A stretch of DNA of 64,000 nucleotides from Aldehydirespirator sp965203575 (GTDB lineage Bacteria > Actinomycetota > Acidimicrobiia > Acidimicrobiales > Aldehydirespiratoraceae). Below the pieces are notes generated by a model. It had not been told where the DNA came from, ran no database searches, and was given only the letters and a program-made list of their open reading frames with translations. Location of the stretch: contig OZ241894.1 of the NCBI GenBank assembly GCA_965203575.1, positions 124,001 to 188,000 of the forward strand. Reading direction: 5' to 3'. This document shows, piece after piece, positions 25,376-32,946 of the stretch. How positions within the stretch are numbered: the stretch's first letter is position 1; every line of letters starts with the position of its first letter. Position numbers and translations under genes: made by a program.

Positions 25376-25594
25376 GTGAACGATACGAGCGCCGCCGGGA
25401 CCACAGCTTCCGGACCTCTGCTCAGACGCCCGCCTCCTCGCACGGATCCCGAACTCGGGCAGCAGACGACCGTGCTCGTCGAGCAGGTGGGCGCAGTGGA
25501 TGTCACCCCCCTGGGCGACCTGGTCGGCCATCTCCGCCCCGAGGAGCAGTGGGGTATCGACACCGCCCTGAGCACGGTCCTCGATCTGCGATAG
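25376..25594 (+). pseudogene. Truncated MazF/PemK-type toxin (C-terminal part only)
   Basis: A 72-codon frame from a GTG at 25376. The last 45 residues, TTVLVEQVGAVDVTPLGDLV then HLRPEEQWGIDTALSTVLDL, match the C-terminal strand-helix of MazF/PemK mRNA interferases (V-L-V-D-Q-x-R-x-V-D ... L-S-x-E-E-x-x-x-V-D-x-A-L). The N-terminal half, which carries the catalytic loops, is absent and replaced by an Arg/Pro-rich stretch. No antitoxin gene is adjacent. It is most likely a decayed toxin gene. A short functional protein is possible but unsupported. Confidence 0.5.
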
Positions 25595-25701
25595 CAGGCA
25601 ACACCGCCAGCCGAATCTGCCGCCCCCCGCCGAATCCGATAGGGTCCCCCATCCGGCCCGGATCGGCCCGCAAGCTAGCACCCGACCGTTTATCGTCGCG
25701 G

Positions 25702-26628
25702 GTGGTGGATGCCCGGGCCGTCACCCACGCCAAGCCTGATCTCGAGCGAACCGCCCAGTTGGTGCATGACGCAGCTCTCGGGCTGGGACTCGCCGCGGCT
25801 GGGTTCAGGCTGCTTCGAGTGGGCAACCACATTGTGCTGGGAAGCCTTGACGATCAGGTCGTGGCCCGGGTCGGGTACCTCAGCCGCCAGCCGCTCGAGC
25901 ACCACATCGCTCATCACAGCCGCCTCAAGCAGTTGGCGGCAGCGGGTGCTCCGTTCGTGGCTCCGCTGTGCGATCCATGCCGGTTGAGCGACGGTCGGAT
26001 CGTCACCTTCTGGCCGATGCATTCCCCCGCACCGAAGTTGTCCCTCGAGACGCTCGTCGAGCTGGCCTGGCGATGCCATCGCATTCAAGCGTCGGACGCT
26101 CTGCCGGTGTGGGGCCCGGAGGCGTGTTTCCTGACGCGATGGACGGCCCGAGTGCCGCTGATGGAGGCGAGGGGCGTGCCCGCCCGTCTGCGTGCCTTCC
26201 TCGAGGTGACGCTGCACCGCCGGTTGGGGGCGCTCAGCGAGTGCTGGGCCGACTTCGGGGGAGAGGCTCAGTCCCGGGTGCTGATCCACGGCGACGCCTA
26301 CCCGCCCAATGTCGTGCGCCGCGGCGACGGGACCCTGGCGTTCGTGGATCTCGACTACGTCGGGATCGGCCCACCGGAGGTGGATCTGTCGACCGTGCGA
26401 GTGCAATACCAGCGTCACGACCAGGAGCCGGACGTCGTGGAGCGGATCCGCGCCGCCTATCACGGCGCGGTGAACGAGCGACTGCTGGCCGAGATCTACG
26501 CCGCGGACGAGATCAACGAACTGGTGTGGCTCGCCTGCCTGTGGGGCGTCGTGCCGGGCGCCGACAAGGAACTCACACGGCGCGTGGATCATTGGGACGA
26601 TCCAACGCTGCGATGGCAGATGTTCTGA
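25702..26628 (+). CDS. Aminoglycoside phosphotransferase-like kinase (APH/choline kinase fold)
   Basis: 308 residues from one of two adjacent GTG codons. The C-terminal catalytic part has VLIHGDAYPPNVVRRGDG (Brenner-type H-G-D...N) and the metal-binding FVDLDYVGIGPPEVDLSTVR. Upstream, FRLLRVGNHIVLGSLDDQVV is a weak N-lobe. Such kinases phosphorylate small hydroxylated compounds (aminoglycosides, choline, sugars, homoserine); the substrate here is unknown and no resistance role should be assumed. The flanking gap of about 330 bases upstream holds only the MazF-like remnant and the redoxin start. Confidence 0.8.
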   Translation: MVDARAVTHAKPDLERTAQLVHDAALGLGLAAAGFRLLRVGNHIVLGSLDDQVVARVGYLSRQPLEHHIAHHSRLKQLAAAGAPFVAPLCDPCRLSDGRIVTFWPMHSPAPKLSLETLVELAWRCHRIQASDALPVWGPEACFLTRWTARVPLMEARGVPARLRAFLEVTLHRRLGALSECWADFGGEAQSRVLIHGDAYPPNVVRRGDGTLAFVDLDYVGIGPPEVDLSTVRVQYQRHDQEPDVVERIRAAYHGAVNERLLAEIYAADEINELVWLACLWGVVPGADKELTRRVDHWDDPTLRWQMF

Positions 26629-26782
26629 ACGATGGAGTGATACTGCTCGCCGACTGCGATGACCGCGCTGCCGACCCACCCGTTGCTGTCCGATCTCCCG
26701 AACAAGAGTGCAACTGCCCGATCGGCCGGTCTGAACTGCTAGGCGAGCGTTGTTGCTGTCGCGGCGGCCGCGGTCGGCCTAG

Positions 26783-27688
26783 TCAGCTCAGCAGGTGGGG
26801 CGCCAGGGTTCTCCAGCCGTCGGCGGCGGCGTCGATGTTGTCGGCGAGGACCTGCACCCCGACGTGGTCGGCGCCGGCATCGAGGTGCTCCCGGACGCGT
26901 GACGTGACCTGCTCGGGGGTGCCCCACGCCACGATGGCGTCGACCAGGCGGTCCGAGGGGCCGCCGCCGGGTCCGCCGTCGATGTCGGACTGCTCGAAGC
27001 CGAGGCGGAGAAGGTTGTTGGTGTAGTTGGGCAGCCCGAGGTACATCGCCATGTTCTTGCGGGCGAGGGCGCGTGCGGTGGCCGGGTCGGTGTCGAGGAC
27101 GACCATCTGCTCGGGGTACAGCGCCGCGTCGGGGCCCATGACGTCGCGGGCGATGGCGGTGTGCTCGGGCGGCACGAAGTACGGGTGCGCTCCGGCGGCG
27201 GCCTCGGCCGACAGGGCGAGCATCCTGGGGCCGAGCGCGGCCAGCACGATTTCGGGCAGTTCCTGGGGGCCGTGGGCCAGGAACAGTGCCTCCTGCATGC
27301 GGGCGAGGTAGTCGCGCATGTAGCTGAGCGGGCGCGAGTACTCGTGGTTGCGGAGGTCCTGCACCAGGCGCCGGTGGCTGACCCCGAGCCCCAGCAGGAA
27401 GCGGCCCGGGAACGCCTCCTCGACGGTTCGCTGGGCGTTGGCCATCGTCATCGGGTCGCGGGCGTAGATGTTGGCGATGCCGGTGGCGACCTTGATCGAG
27501 GAGGTGCCCTGGAGCAGCAGCGCAGCCGCCACGAACGGGTCTCGCCCGACCGCTTCGGGGATCCAGATCGCCCCGTAGCCCATCTCCTCCACCTCGGCCG
27601 CCAGCTCGATCGCTTGAGACGACGGCACCTGGTCCAGGAGCCCGGTCCAGATCCCGGTCCGGCCGATGTCGATGTTGCCCATACTCAC
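26783..27688 (-). CDS. LLM-class F420-dependent oxidoreductase
   Basis: 301 residues of luciferase-like monooxygenase fold: GRTGIWTGLLDQVPSSQAIE, AEVEEMGYGAIWIPEAVGRD, SIKVATGIANIYARDPMTMA and GRFLLGLGVSH. The C-terminal block WGTPEQVTSRVREHLDAGAD is the usual end of this family. The N-terminal set is characteristic of the actinobacterial F420-dependent subgroup (TIGR03620-like), which uses coenzyme F420 for hydride transfer. The substrate is unknown. It marks the left border of the accessory island, which begins within a few dozen bases of its start. Confidence 0.85.
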   Translation of the reverse strand: MSMGNIDIGRTGIWTGLLDQVPSSQAIELAAEVEEMGYGAIWIPEAVGRDPFVAAALLLQGTSSIKVATGIANIYARDPMTMANAQRTVEEAFPGRFLLGLGVSHRRLVQDLRNHEYSRPLSYMRDYLARMQEALFLAHGPQELPEIVLAALGPRMLALSAEAAAGAHPYFVPPEHTAIARDVMGPDAALYPEQMVVLDTDPATARALARKNMAMYLGLPNYTNNLLRLGFEQSDIDGGPGGGPSDRLVDAIVAWGTPEQVTSRVREHLDAGADHVGVQVLADNIDAAADGWRTLAPHLLS

Positions 27689-27711
27689 GGGCGGGAACCT
27701 ATCGCCGGTCG

Positions 27712-27752
27712 CTTGTTCACCGCATAGACCAGGCTCACAGTGCCTGTCTTCT
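27712..27752. repeat. Left copy of an imperfect 41-bp direct repeat flanking hipBA
   Basis: This 41-base stretch recurs at 30341-30381 in the same orientation with three mismatches. On the minus strand both copies encode KTGTVSLVYAV plus a few more residues, so they may be fragments of one former gene. In this copy the frame extends to an 84-codon open frame (27685-27939) that I do not recognise. The region between 27753 and 27956 otherwise shows no identifiable gene. Confidence 0.7.
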
Positions 27753-27956
27753 CGAACAGTTGTATCGAATCCGCCTCACAGCTGGCCTCCCGGTTGTCTT
27801 GGCTCGGAATGAAGCAACCACCTGCATAACACTTCCGATTACGGTTGAACCTCTCCAGGTATTGCGCACGCTCCGGTGTTCCCCGGGACAGTCGCAGCAA
27901 ACGGCCCCCAAGAGACTTCAACCGCTGCTCGCTTGCCATGGCTGGAGTGGTCGCCT

Positions 27957-29213
27957 CTACGACCGATGCCCCTGGAGCGCATAGGGGTTGAGGAACTGGC
28001 GCCCCCAGAGCCGTTCCTTGTCGGCGCGGCTGGTGGCGGCAAGGTCACAGACCTCGTCCCAGTGGGCGTGGATCGTGGCGATCTGATGATCGACGATGTT
28101 CTGTGCCTGCTGGACGGTCAGGTGGTAGTGCCCAGCATGGGCGACACAGCGCGCGACCTGGCTCAGGCGGTCCCCGTCGGGCCCGAAGGCCATGGCCTGG
28201 GCGGCCTCGCCACCGGCGCGGAGCTGCGGGCAGACGTCGTATGCCGGTGTGAGCGTCAGATCGGCGCCGTCCCAGAAGGCGGAGTGGTTGCGGGCGTGAT
28301 CGTCGGTGTTGCTGACGAGAACGTTGAAGACGATGCGCGAGAACAACTCCCGCAGCGTCGCGTCAGCGTCGGTGAAGCGCGCCCGGATCTGGTGAGCCAG
28401 GTCGGCATAGGTCGCGTAGCGGCCCGCGATGCCGTGAGCGTCGTGTCGTTGCAGGATGGTCAGTGCTGAGACCATCATGCGTCGAGCGCCACGGTGGGTT
28501 CGATCGAAGCGCTCCACCATGAGAACCTCTCTGCCGAGTGCTTGCGCGAGTTCAACGGGGGCGGCGTCAATCCCGGCACGACGCGCCAGTTCCATAGCGA
28601 TGTACTCGGCCTTGACCACGGGATAGGGGTCCGTGGACGACGAGAACTTGGCGATCATGCCACGCTCGCCATCAGCGATCAGGGCCTTGGGCCGCGCCCC
28701 GCCGACGGAGGTTCCATGGAGCAGGGCGCGGTTCAGCGCAGGGGTCAGCGGCTCGCCCCTGTCGACGTGGTCGGCGGCGTCCGCCAACTCAGTCAGCGAG
28801 GCCGAGTCCCCCAGACGCGGCTCGTAGCGGGAAGCCGAGGCCTGGAAGTCCAGCGCACCGATGCGATCCGAACCGGACTCGAGCAGATACGTCAGAGTGG
28901 GCAGGTCGGAGTGTGCGTCGCCGCGGCGGTGCTCGATCGCCCTGCGCCCCCAGGCGTCGGGCGCGGCATCCGACACGCAGCCGGCGATCTCGCCCGACAG
29001 GGGCTGAAGCTCGCCGCGCTCCAGCGGCAACTCGGGCAAGTACAGCGCCATCGGTCGGGCTCGCTCGAGGTAGCTGCGGGCGTATGTGAAGGTGACGATG
29101 GCACCACGGTCGTCCAGCCTGCCCGCGACGACAGGCTCGGTTGCCTCCGGCAGCCACACCCACACGTACGCGTGATCAGGGCGCTCGACGGGATCAGAAT
29201 TCGTCGTCGACAT
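27957..29213 (-). CDS. hipA: HipA-family serine/threonine kinase toxin
   Basis: 418 residues. The N-terminal HipA subdomain is visible (RPMALYLPELPLERGELQPL, GCVSDAAPDAWGRRAIEHRR). The glycine-rich segment LLHGTSVGGARPKALI is followed by the kinase core, with the catalytic block NVLVSNTDDHARNHSAFWD and the metal-binding LTPAYDVCPQL. In characterised systems HipA phosphorylates glutamyl-tRNA synthetase or another target and causes growth arrest, and is neutralised by HipB. The ATG at 29213 overlaps the hipB stop by 20 bp, so the two are translationally coupled. All key residues are present, so it is predicted to be active. It lies inside the accessory island, between the 41-bp repeats. Confidence 0.92.
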   Translation of the reverse strand: MSTTNSDPVERPDHAYVWVWLPEATEPVVAGRLDDRGAIVTFTYARSYLERARPMALYLPELPLERGELQPLSGEIAGCVSDAAPDAWGRRAIEHRRGDAHSDLPTLTYLLESGSDRIGALDFQASASRYEPRLGDSASLTELADAADHVDRGEPLTPALNRALLHGTSVGGARPKALIADGERGMIAKFSSSTDPYPVVKAEYIAMELARRAGIDAAPVELAQALGREVLMVERFDRTHRGARRMMVSALTILQRHDAHGIAGRYATYADLAHQIRARFTDADATLRELFSRIVFNVLVSNTDDHARNHSAFWDGADLTLTPAYDVCPQLRAGGEAAQAMAFGPDGDRLSQVARCVAHAGHYHLTVQQAQNIVDHQIATIHAHWDEVCDLAATSRADKERLWGRQFLNPYALQGHRS

Positions 29214-29520
29214 GGCGCGACCGCACCGTCGCGGGCAGCACGGCAAGACGGGAGTGCACGACCTCGCCCTCCGCGGATCGCCGTGCCGAGTCATGATGGA
29301 ACAGCGGCACCCCGACCAGGGCGGCTGCCTCGAACGCCGTGCCGAGAGCGACGCTGGGGTCGCCCCTTTCGACCTTGCGCATCGTCACCACAGAGACGCC
29401 GACTCTCTCGGCCAGTTCCGCAAGCGTCCACCGCCGCTCCCGGCGCGCCAGGGCCACCTTGCCTCCGAGCAGCTTGATGGCCTCAATTGTCTCTGGACAC
29501 AAGGGCTTCGCTGAGTTCAT
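29194..29520 (-). CDS. hipB: HipB-type antitoxin (XRE helix-turn-helix)
   Basis: 108 residues from the ATG at 29520. The helix-turn-helix is clear: LGGKVALARRERRWTLAELA, ERVGVSVVTMRKVERGDPSV. It represses its own operon and binds HipA. An ATG at 29550 would add ten residues, but it falls inside the palindrome at 29539-29558, which is a better operator; I therefore use the downstream start. The C-terminal tail (RSRHVDDEF) is read through the hipA start region. Confidence 0.9.
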   Translation of the reverse strand: MNSAKPLCPETIEAIKLLGGKVALARRERRWTLAELAERVGVSVVTMRKVERGDPSVALGTAFEAAALVGVPLFHHDSARRSAEGEVVHSRLAVLPATVRSRHVDDEF

Positions 29521-29538
29521 AGCAAGTATTCTTTCTTT

Positions 29539-29558
29539 ACTGACATGCAAACATCAGT
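29539..29558 (-). promoter_or_regulatory. Candidate HipB operator
   Basis: The inverted repeat ACTGA-N10-TCAGT lies 19 bp upstream of the hipB ATG in AT-rich sequence. Position and symmetry suit autoregulation by a HipB dimer, but the site is single and untested. Confidence 0.4.
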
Positions 29559-29637
29559 TTACTATCTATAGCGCCAAGATGCCCGACACGCCTGGCGACG
29601 TGCCGGTGCCCGAGTCGGCAGGTGTTGTAGATGACGG

Positions 29638-30072
29638 TCAGGGCAACGCCGGGCCGCGTCGGCGCGGCACGCCGCCGGGATCGCCCGCGGGGGGCCCGGA
29701 GTCCAGGAGCCTGCCCTCCATAGCCGCGTCGACCTCCCCGGTCTTGTTCAACGCGGCGATCAGCGCCGTCAGCTTCAAGTTGATCTCGTCGATCTTGGCG
29801 TCCTGCTCGGCGAAGCTGGTGTTCATGGTGTCTTCGAGGCGGTCGATCCTGGCGTTCACTGTGTCTTCGACGCGGTCGACGCGGCTGCGGTTGTCGGTGA
29901 GCACGAAGACGAGCAGCGCCACCGCGACAGTGGCCAACGCCGTCTGGAGCGGGTTGTCGCCGAGCACGGCCCGAAGGCGGGCCCCGGCCGCGGCCCCGTT
30001 GGCTGCGGGCGGGTCGGGTCGCACGTCGGGGGTGTGGGCCATCTGGGTCGACTCCGCTGCGGTTGCGGTCAC
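29638..30072 (-). CDS. Small single-pass membrane protein with coiled coil
   Basis: 144 residues from a GTG with GAGAGG upstream. A Pro/Ala-rich cytoplasmic N-terminus is followed by one transmembrane helix (NPLQTALATVAVALLVFVLT) and a heptad-like coiled coil (RVDRVEDTVNARIDRLEDTM, AEQDAKIDEINLKLTALIAA), then a disordered Pro/Arg-rich tail. A protein with similar architecture, though different sequence, occurs at 53252-53572. Function unknown; such proteins are often annotated as membrane-anchored coiled-coil scaffolds. It sits just upstream of hipB on the same strand but has its own promoter-like element. Confidence 0.65.
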   Translation of the reverse strand: MTATAAESTQMAHTPDVRPDPPAANGAAAGARLRAVLGDNPLQTALATVAVALLVFVLTDNRSRVDRVEDTVNARIDRLEDTMNTSFAEQDAKIDEINLKLTALIAALNKTGEVDAAMEGRLLDSGPPAGDPGGVPRRRGPALP

Positions 30073-30167
30073 TCGTGTGCCTCTCGGATGCCTTCGGCAG
30101 GGATCCTGTCGGGTAGTGTCGTGCTGATTGGCGCACCGCTGACACCTGGTGGCAAGATTCGATGTTC

Positions 30168-30196
30168 AATATAATACCACATGCACTGTCATGCAA
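30168..30196 (-). promoter_or_regulatory. Sigma70-like promoter of the membrane/coiled-coil gene
   Basis: On the minus strand TTGCAT (30196-30191) and TATATT (30173-30168) are separated by exactly 17 bp in a locally AT-rich patch, about 95 bases before the GTG start at 30072. Confidence 0.45.
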
Positions 30197-30340
30197 CCCA
30201 GCACATTGCTCGGGCTGGAGCAAGCGCGATTCGCTGTTGACGCTCCGTCATCTTCGCGGAGTGACCTTCCAGGGCGCTCTAGGCGGTGATCAGTCGTCCG
30301 ATGAGGTGGCCCGTTCCTCGGTGTGCTGGTGGTGGTCGGG

Positions 30341-30381
30341 CTTGTGCACCGCGTAGACCAGGCTCACTGTGCCTGTCTTCT
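30341..30381. repeat. Right copy of the imperfect 41-bp direct repeat
   Basis: It matches 27712-27752 with three substitutions, same orientation. This copy is fused to the truncated retropepsin-like frame: the DTGA-containing frame reads into the repeat and stops there, which marks a recombination or deletion junction. Confidence 0.7.
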
Positions 30382-30507
30382 AGAGATGCTGGTGATCTGT
30401 GCGCCAGTGTCAACCAGCGCCGAGTAGGTGCGCTCCGGGCCGTCGGGCGGCACCGAGCAAATGACCTCCGCCAGAATCCTGGCGTCGACCACCGCAAAGG
30501 AGCGCAA
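30364..30507 (-). pseudogene. Truncated retropepsin-like aspartic protease
   Basis: In the same frame as the upstream 80-residue protein, and directly after its stop, a 47-codon frame reads LRSFAVVDARILAEVICSVP then ERTYSALVDTGAQITSIS. The ALVDTGAQITSIS segment is the catalytic D-T-G-A loop of retropepsin-like aspartic proteases. The frame stops within the 41-bp repeat, so the remaining half of the fold (flap and second strand set) is lost. Upstream partner and aspartyl protease are typically adjacent in intact relatives, as far as I recall. Non-functional by prediction. Confidence 0.55.
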
Positions 30508-30516
30508 TAGCCGCGT

Positions 30517-30759
30517 TCAGGCCGGTCTGGCCGAGAAGATGCCCAACTCGATGGGCTTCTGGCCGATCTCCTTCATGGAGAACTCGCCCAGTCCCCACTT
30601 CTTGTAGCCGGTGAGGTAGGCGTCGTTCGGGTCGTCGAACACCTCCACGACCTTGCCATCGTGCATCAGCGCCGTCTTGCCGAGGTGGTCGCGCTCCAAC
30701 CGCTCTCTGTAGTCCTTGTCGTATGCGGCCTCATTGGCTCGCAGTTGCTCTGCTGCCAT
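30517..30759 (-). CDS. Small conserved hypothetical protein (DUF5678-like)
   Basis: 80 residues with a perfect AGGAGG ribosome-binding site 8 bases before the ATG. The core HLGKTALMHDGKVVEVFDD, then AYLTGYKKWGLGEFSMKEIG, resembles the small DUF5678-type fold (G-K-x-x-x-x-x-D-G-K-V-V). In related genomes this kind of gene often precedes a retropepsin-like protease, as the truncated frame does here. Function unknown. The strong ribosome-binding site suggests real expression even though its partner is broken. Confidence 0.6.
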   Translation of the reverse strand: MAAEQLRANEAAYDKDYRERLERDHLGKTALMHDGKVVEVFDDPNDAYLTGYKKWGLGEFSMKEIGQKPIELGIFSARPA

Positions 30760-31164
30760 GTTCCTCGAACCTCCTGAGACGTGAAGGATCAGCCCACAAG
30801 GCGAGAATAGCGCCGGCGATGCTCAAGCCATGCGATAGCGAAAGCGTGACCGCTCACCGACGCGCCCGAAGGTCGGCTCATCGGCCACGTTCCCCAGTCC
30901 TTGGCCTGAACCACATGATTCCGATGCAATCCGCAAACGGAAGCGCGCAGCCGCAAACACCCCTGTTGTGGGTGGGGTGTCGGCAGGTTAGTTTGCCCAG
31001 GTCAGGCAGGGCGTTCAAGCACCCTTCGCGATTACTCCACACTTCAAGCGGCCTTACTTCACATCTGCAAGCTGCTGACCTCCGCAAACGCGCAGAGAGC
31101 GCGGCGAGGTACCCGATGAGGGCTCCGCTTCACATTTGGAGCCGCTCTGTGTCGCTGAAGGCTG
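30760..31164. other. Non-coding stretch with no recognised feature
   Basis: About 400 bases between the small hypothetical protein and the small membrane protein. Open frames exist on both strands, but none has a recognisable domain or convincing start. I see no tRNA, terminator or repeat. It may hold decayed sequence like other parts of this island. Confidence 0.5.
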
Positions 31165-31434
31165 CTAGCGCCGCTTGCATTTGTTGAAGACGATGGTGCC
31201 GGGGATGGCGATGATTACGCCGAACACGGCGGTGAGCATGGCGATACCGACGGCAGCGCCCACATCGTCACCGCCGCCGGAAGTAGCGACGCCGATGACT
31301 GCGACCAACGCGGCTAGCCCGACGATTATCCAACCGGGCAGCGCCACTAGGAAGCCGATGCCTTGACCGGTGGTCCAGTCCCGGCTCACGAGAGCCAGAT
31401 GGAGGGTAGGCAGGCGCGGGACTGTGGGGGGCAT
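31165..31434 (-). CDS. Small membrane protein, possibly frameshifted at the N-terminus
   Basis: Up to 89 residues ending in two transmembrane helices: GFLVALPGWIIVGLAALVAV and AVGIAMLTAVFGVIIAIPG, with a basic CKRR tail. In this frame the only ATG (31434) has no ribosome-binding site. In another frame an ATG at 31444 is preceded by AAGGAG at ideal spacing and starts MSDHAPHSPAPAYPPSG, a proline-rich N-terminus typical of small actinobacterial membrane proteins, but that frame never reaches the helices. A single-base indel near 31370-31390 would join them. It is either a recent frameshift or a sequencing error. Confidence 0.5.
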   Translation of the reverse strand: MPPTVPRLPTLHLALVSRDWTTGQGIGFLVALPGWIIVGLAALVAVIGVATSGGGDDVGAAVGIAMLTAVFGVIIAIPGTIVFNKCKRR

Positions 31435-31546
31435 GGTCTGACATGAAGGGTTCTCCTTCTGCAATCCGGGAGCCGCCGCTCCCTAGCCACCGCCCCCCGC
31501 CCCGACCGGGGGCACGAGAAGGGGCTTGGAGGATGACGAGAGCTAG

Positions 31547-32272
31547 CTACTCCCCCGCCGCGTCATCGTCCGCACTGACCGCCTCGCACTCATCGACCCA
31601 TCGGGCGAGCACGCTCAGAGCTGCCAACTGCTCTAGCGCCTCCTGCTCGGTGAGGTCTGGCGACGGGTGCGCCTGGGGGTTGCGGATGCCCTGAGCGCAG
31701 CCCATCCCAAGGTTCCGGGCACCTTCATGTGCGGAGGTCCAGCGCTTGGGCTCCTCCGTCCGATTGATGTCGGGGAACCGCAGCCGCTTCTCGCCCGGCG
31801 ATGGGTCCTTCGTGGAGAATGCTTGGCCGTATAGGGCCTTGCCGTCCAGGTCAAGGCGACTGATGCTCACCTGCGTTTGACGCTCCACGGTCTTGTACGC
31901 CGCATGCACAGCCGAGTCGTAGTGACCTCCATCCCACAGACGCGCGGCTGCCTCCCAGACCCACGGATGCAACCGGTTGGCAGCCAGCGTCGGCCCGCCG
32001 GGGCCAAATGTCCGCTCCCAGTCCTCTGCGTCCTCTAGGCGGCCAATGAGTCGATTTGCCACAGCCATCGCGGAGTACGAGCCGCCCGCCACGTCGGCAA
32101 CGCGCCTCTCGCCGAGTGAGCGAGCCACTTCCTCGATGAAGGGCTCCATCCTGTCGATGGCAGCCTCTAACCCAACCGGCACCTCGCCCAGCAGATACCT
32201 GCTGGCGGATTCTTGTAAGTCGCGAAACTCATACAGCTTCTGTAGCGCCATCTCGGGGTCAACTATCCCCAC
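31547..32272 (-). CDS. TIGR02391-like hypothetical protein
   Basis: 241 residues from a GTG with AGGAGA six bases upstream. The C-terminal domain matches the TIGR02391 family: ANRLHPWVWEAAARLWDGGH, YDSAVHAAYKTVERQTQVSI, then GCAQGIRNPQAHPSPDLTEQ and EALEQLAALSVLARWVDECE. This family is often found in phage, plasmid and defence-island contexts, but its biochemical function is unknown to me. The N-terminal half is helical and family-specific. It lies between a small membrane protein and the DNA methyltransferase-HNH gene, consistent with an accessory or defence-type setting. Confidence 0.75.
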   Translation of the reverse strand: MGIVDPEMALQKLYEFRDLQESASRYLLGEVPVGLEAAIDRMEPFIEEVARSLGERRVADVAGGSYSAMAVANRLIGRLEDAEDWERTFGPGGPTLAANRLHPWVWEAAARLWDGGHYDSAVHAAYKTVERQTQVSISRLDLDGKALYGQAFSTKDPSPGEKRLRFPDINRTEEPKRWTSAHEGARNLGMGCAQGIRNPQAHPSPDLTEQEALEQLAALSVLARWVDECEAVSADDDAAGE

Positions 32273-32515
32273 GGTTGGTCTCCTAGGTCGGTGGTCGCAC
32301 GGTGTGAGTAGGTCACTTCTGGTCAACCTACCGACGGGGTATGACCGCGGTCCGGCGCTCCTGGTGGATTAGCCGGGGGATTTGGCGGTCTCATCGGGGA
32401 TTTGCGGGGAACTTGGGGATGCGGCTGTGGAACAACGTGGAGGCTCACGAGTAGCTGCGTCCCAACGCATCCGCGGCGGCCTATTCGATCCATGTCGCAC
32501 GGTAGGGTCGTAGGG

Positions 32516-32902
32516 ATGCCCCCCAGCCCGTCGGATAGTTCCCTGCCAGAGAACCGAGGCGTGCTGATCGCCTACAGCACGGCGTTCGAAGCAGCCGTAC
32601 AGCGCCTCACCGACGAAGACGCCGATGACCTGGCAGACAGTCTTCAAAGAACTGCGGAGCGGTTTCGGGCACGATTTGAGGAGCCGGTACCCCATCCGTT
32701 TAGCGACTGCTGTAATCACTTGGAACGTCTAGCGCTCCTAGTCCGTAATCGCTTCGACTTCGCAGCGGCGCATCCACATCCGGACGAGACCCCAGAATTC
32801 ATAATCATGTGCCTTCGTTGCGAGGTCTTCCCCATCCCGTGGGACACTGCCTGCCCCAACTGCAACACTCATGACTTCTTGCATGCGGTCTCTATCGGGT
32901 AG
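32516..32902 (+). CDS. Hypothetical protein with C-terminal zinc ribbon
   Basis: 128 residues from an ATG with GTAGGG upstream. The N-terminal part is helical and acidic (STAFEAAVQRLTDEDADDLA); the end holds a C-x2-C ... C-x2-C zinc ribbon (MCLRCEVFPIPWDTACPNC). No family is recognised. It stands alone on the plus strand within the island, convergent with the methyltransferase gene whose stop is 45 bp away. Codon use and base composition are less GC-rich than the flanking chromosome, suggesting acquisition. Confidence 0.55.
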   Translation: MPPSPSDSSLPENRGVLIAYSTAFEAAVQRLTDEDADDLADSLQRTAERFRARFEEPVPHPFSDCCNHLERLALLVRNRFDFAAAHPHPDETPEFIIMCLRCEVFPIPWDTACPNCNTHDFLHAVSIG

Positions 32903-32946
32903 CCGGTTCATTGGAGTTGTGCGTCCGTCGGTGGGCGGTGCAGCTA

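Noticed and set aside
27685..27939. 84-codon minus-strand frame next to hipA
   Set aside because: Part of it is the 41-bp repeat and the rest matches nothing I know; kept only as repeat context.
30878..31087. 69-codon minus-strand frame with several cysteines
   Set aside because: Cysteine spacing does not form a known motif, and the start lacks a ribosome-binding site.
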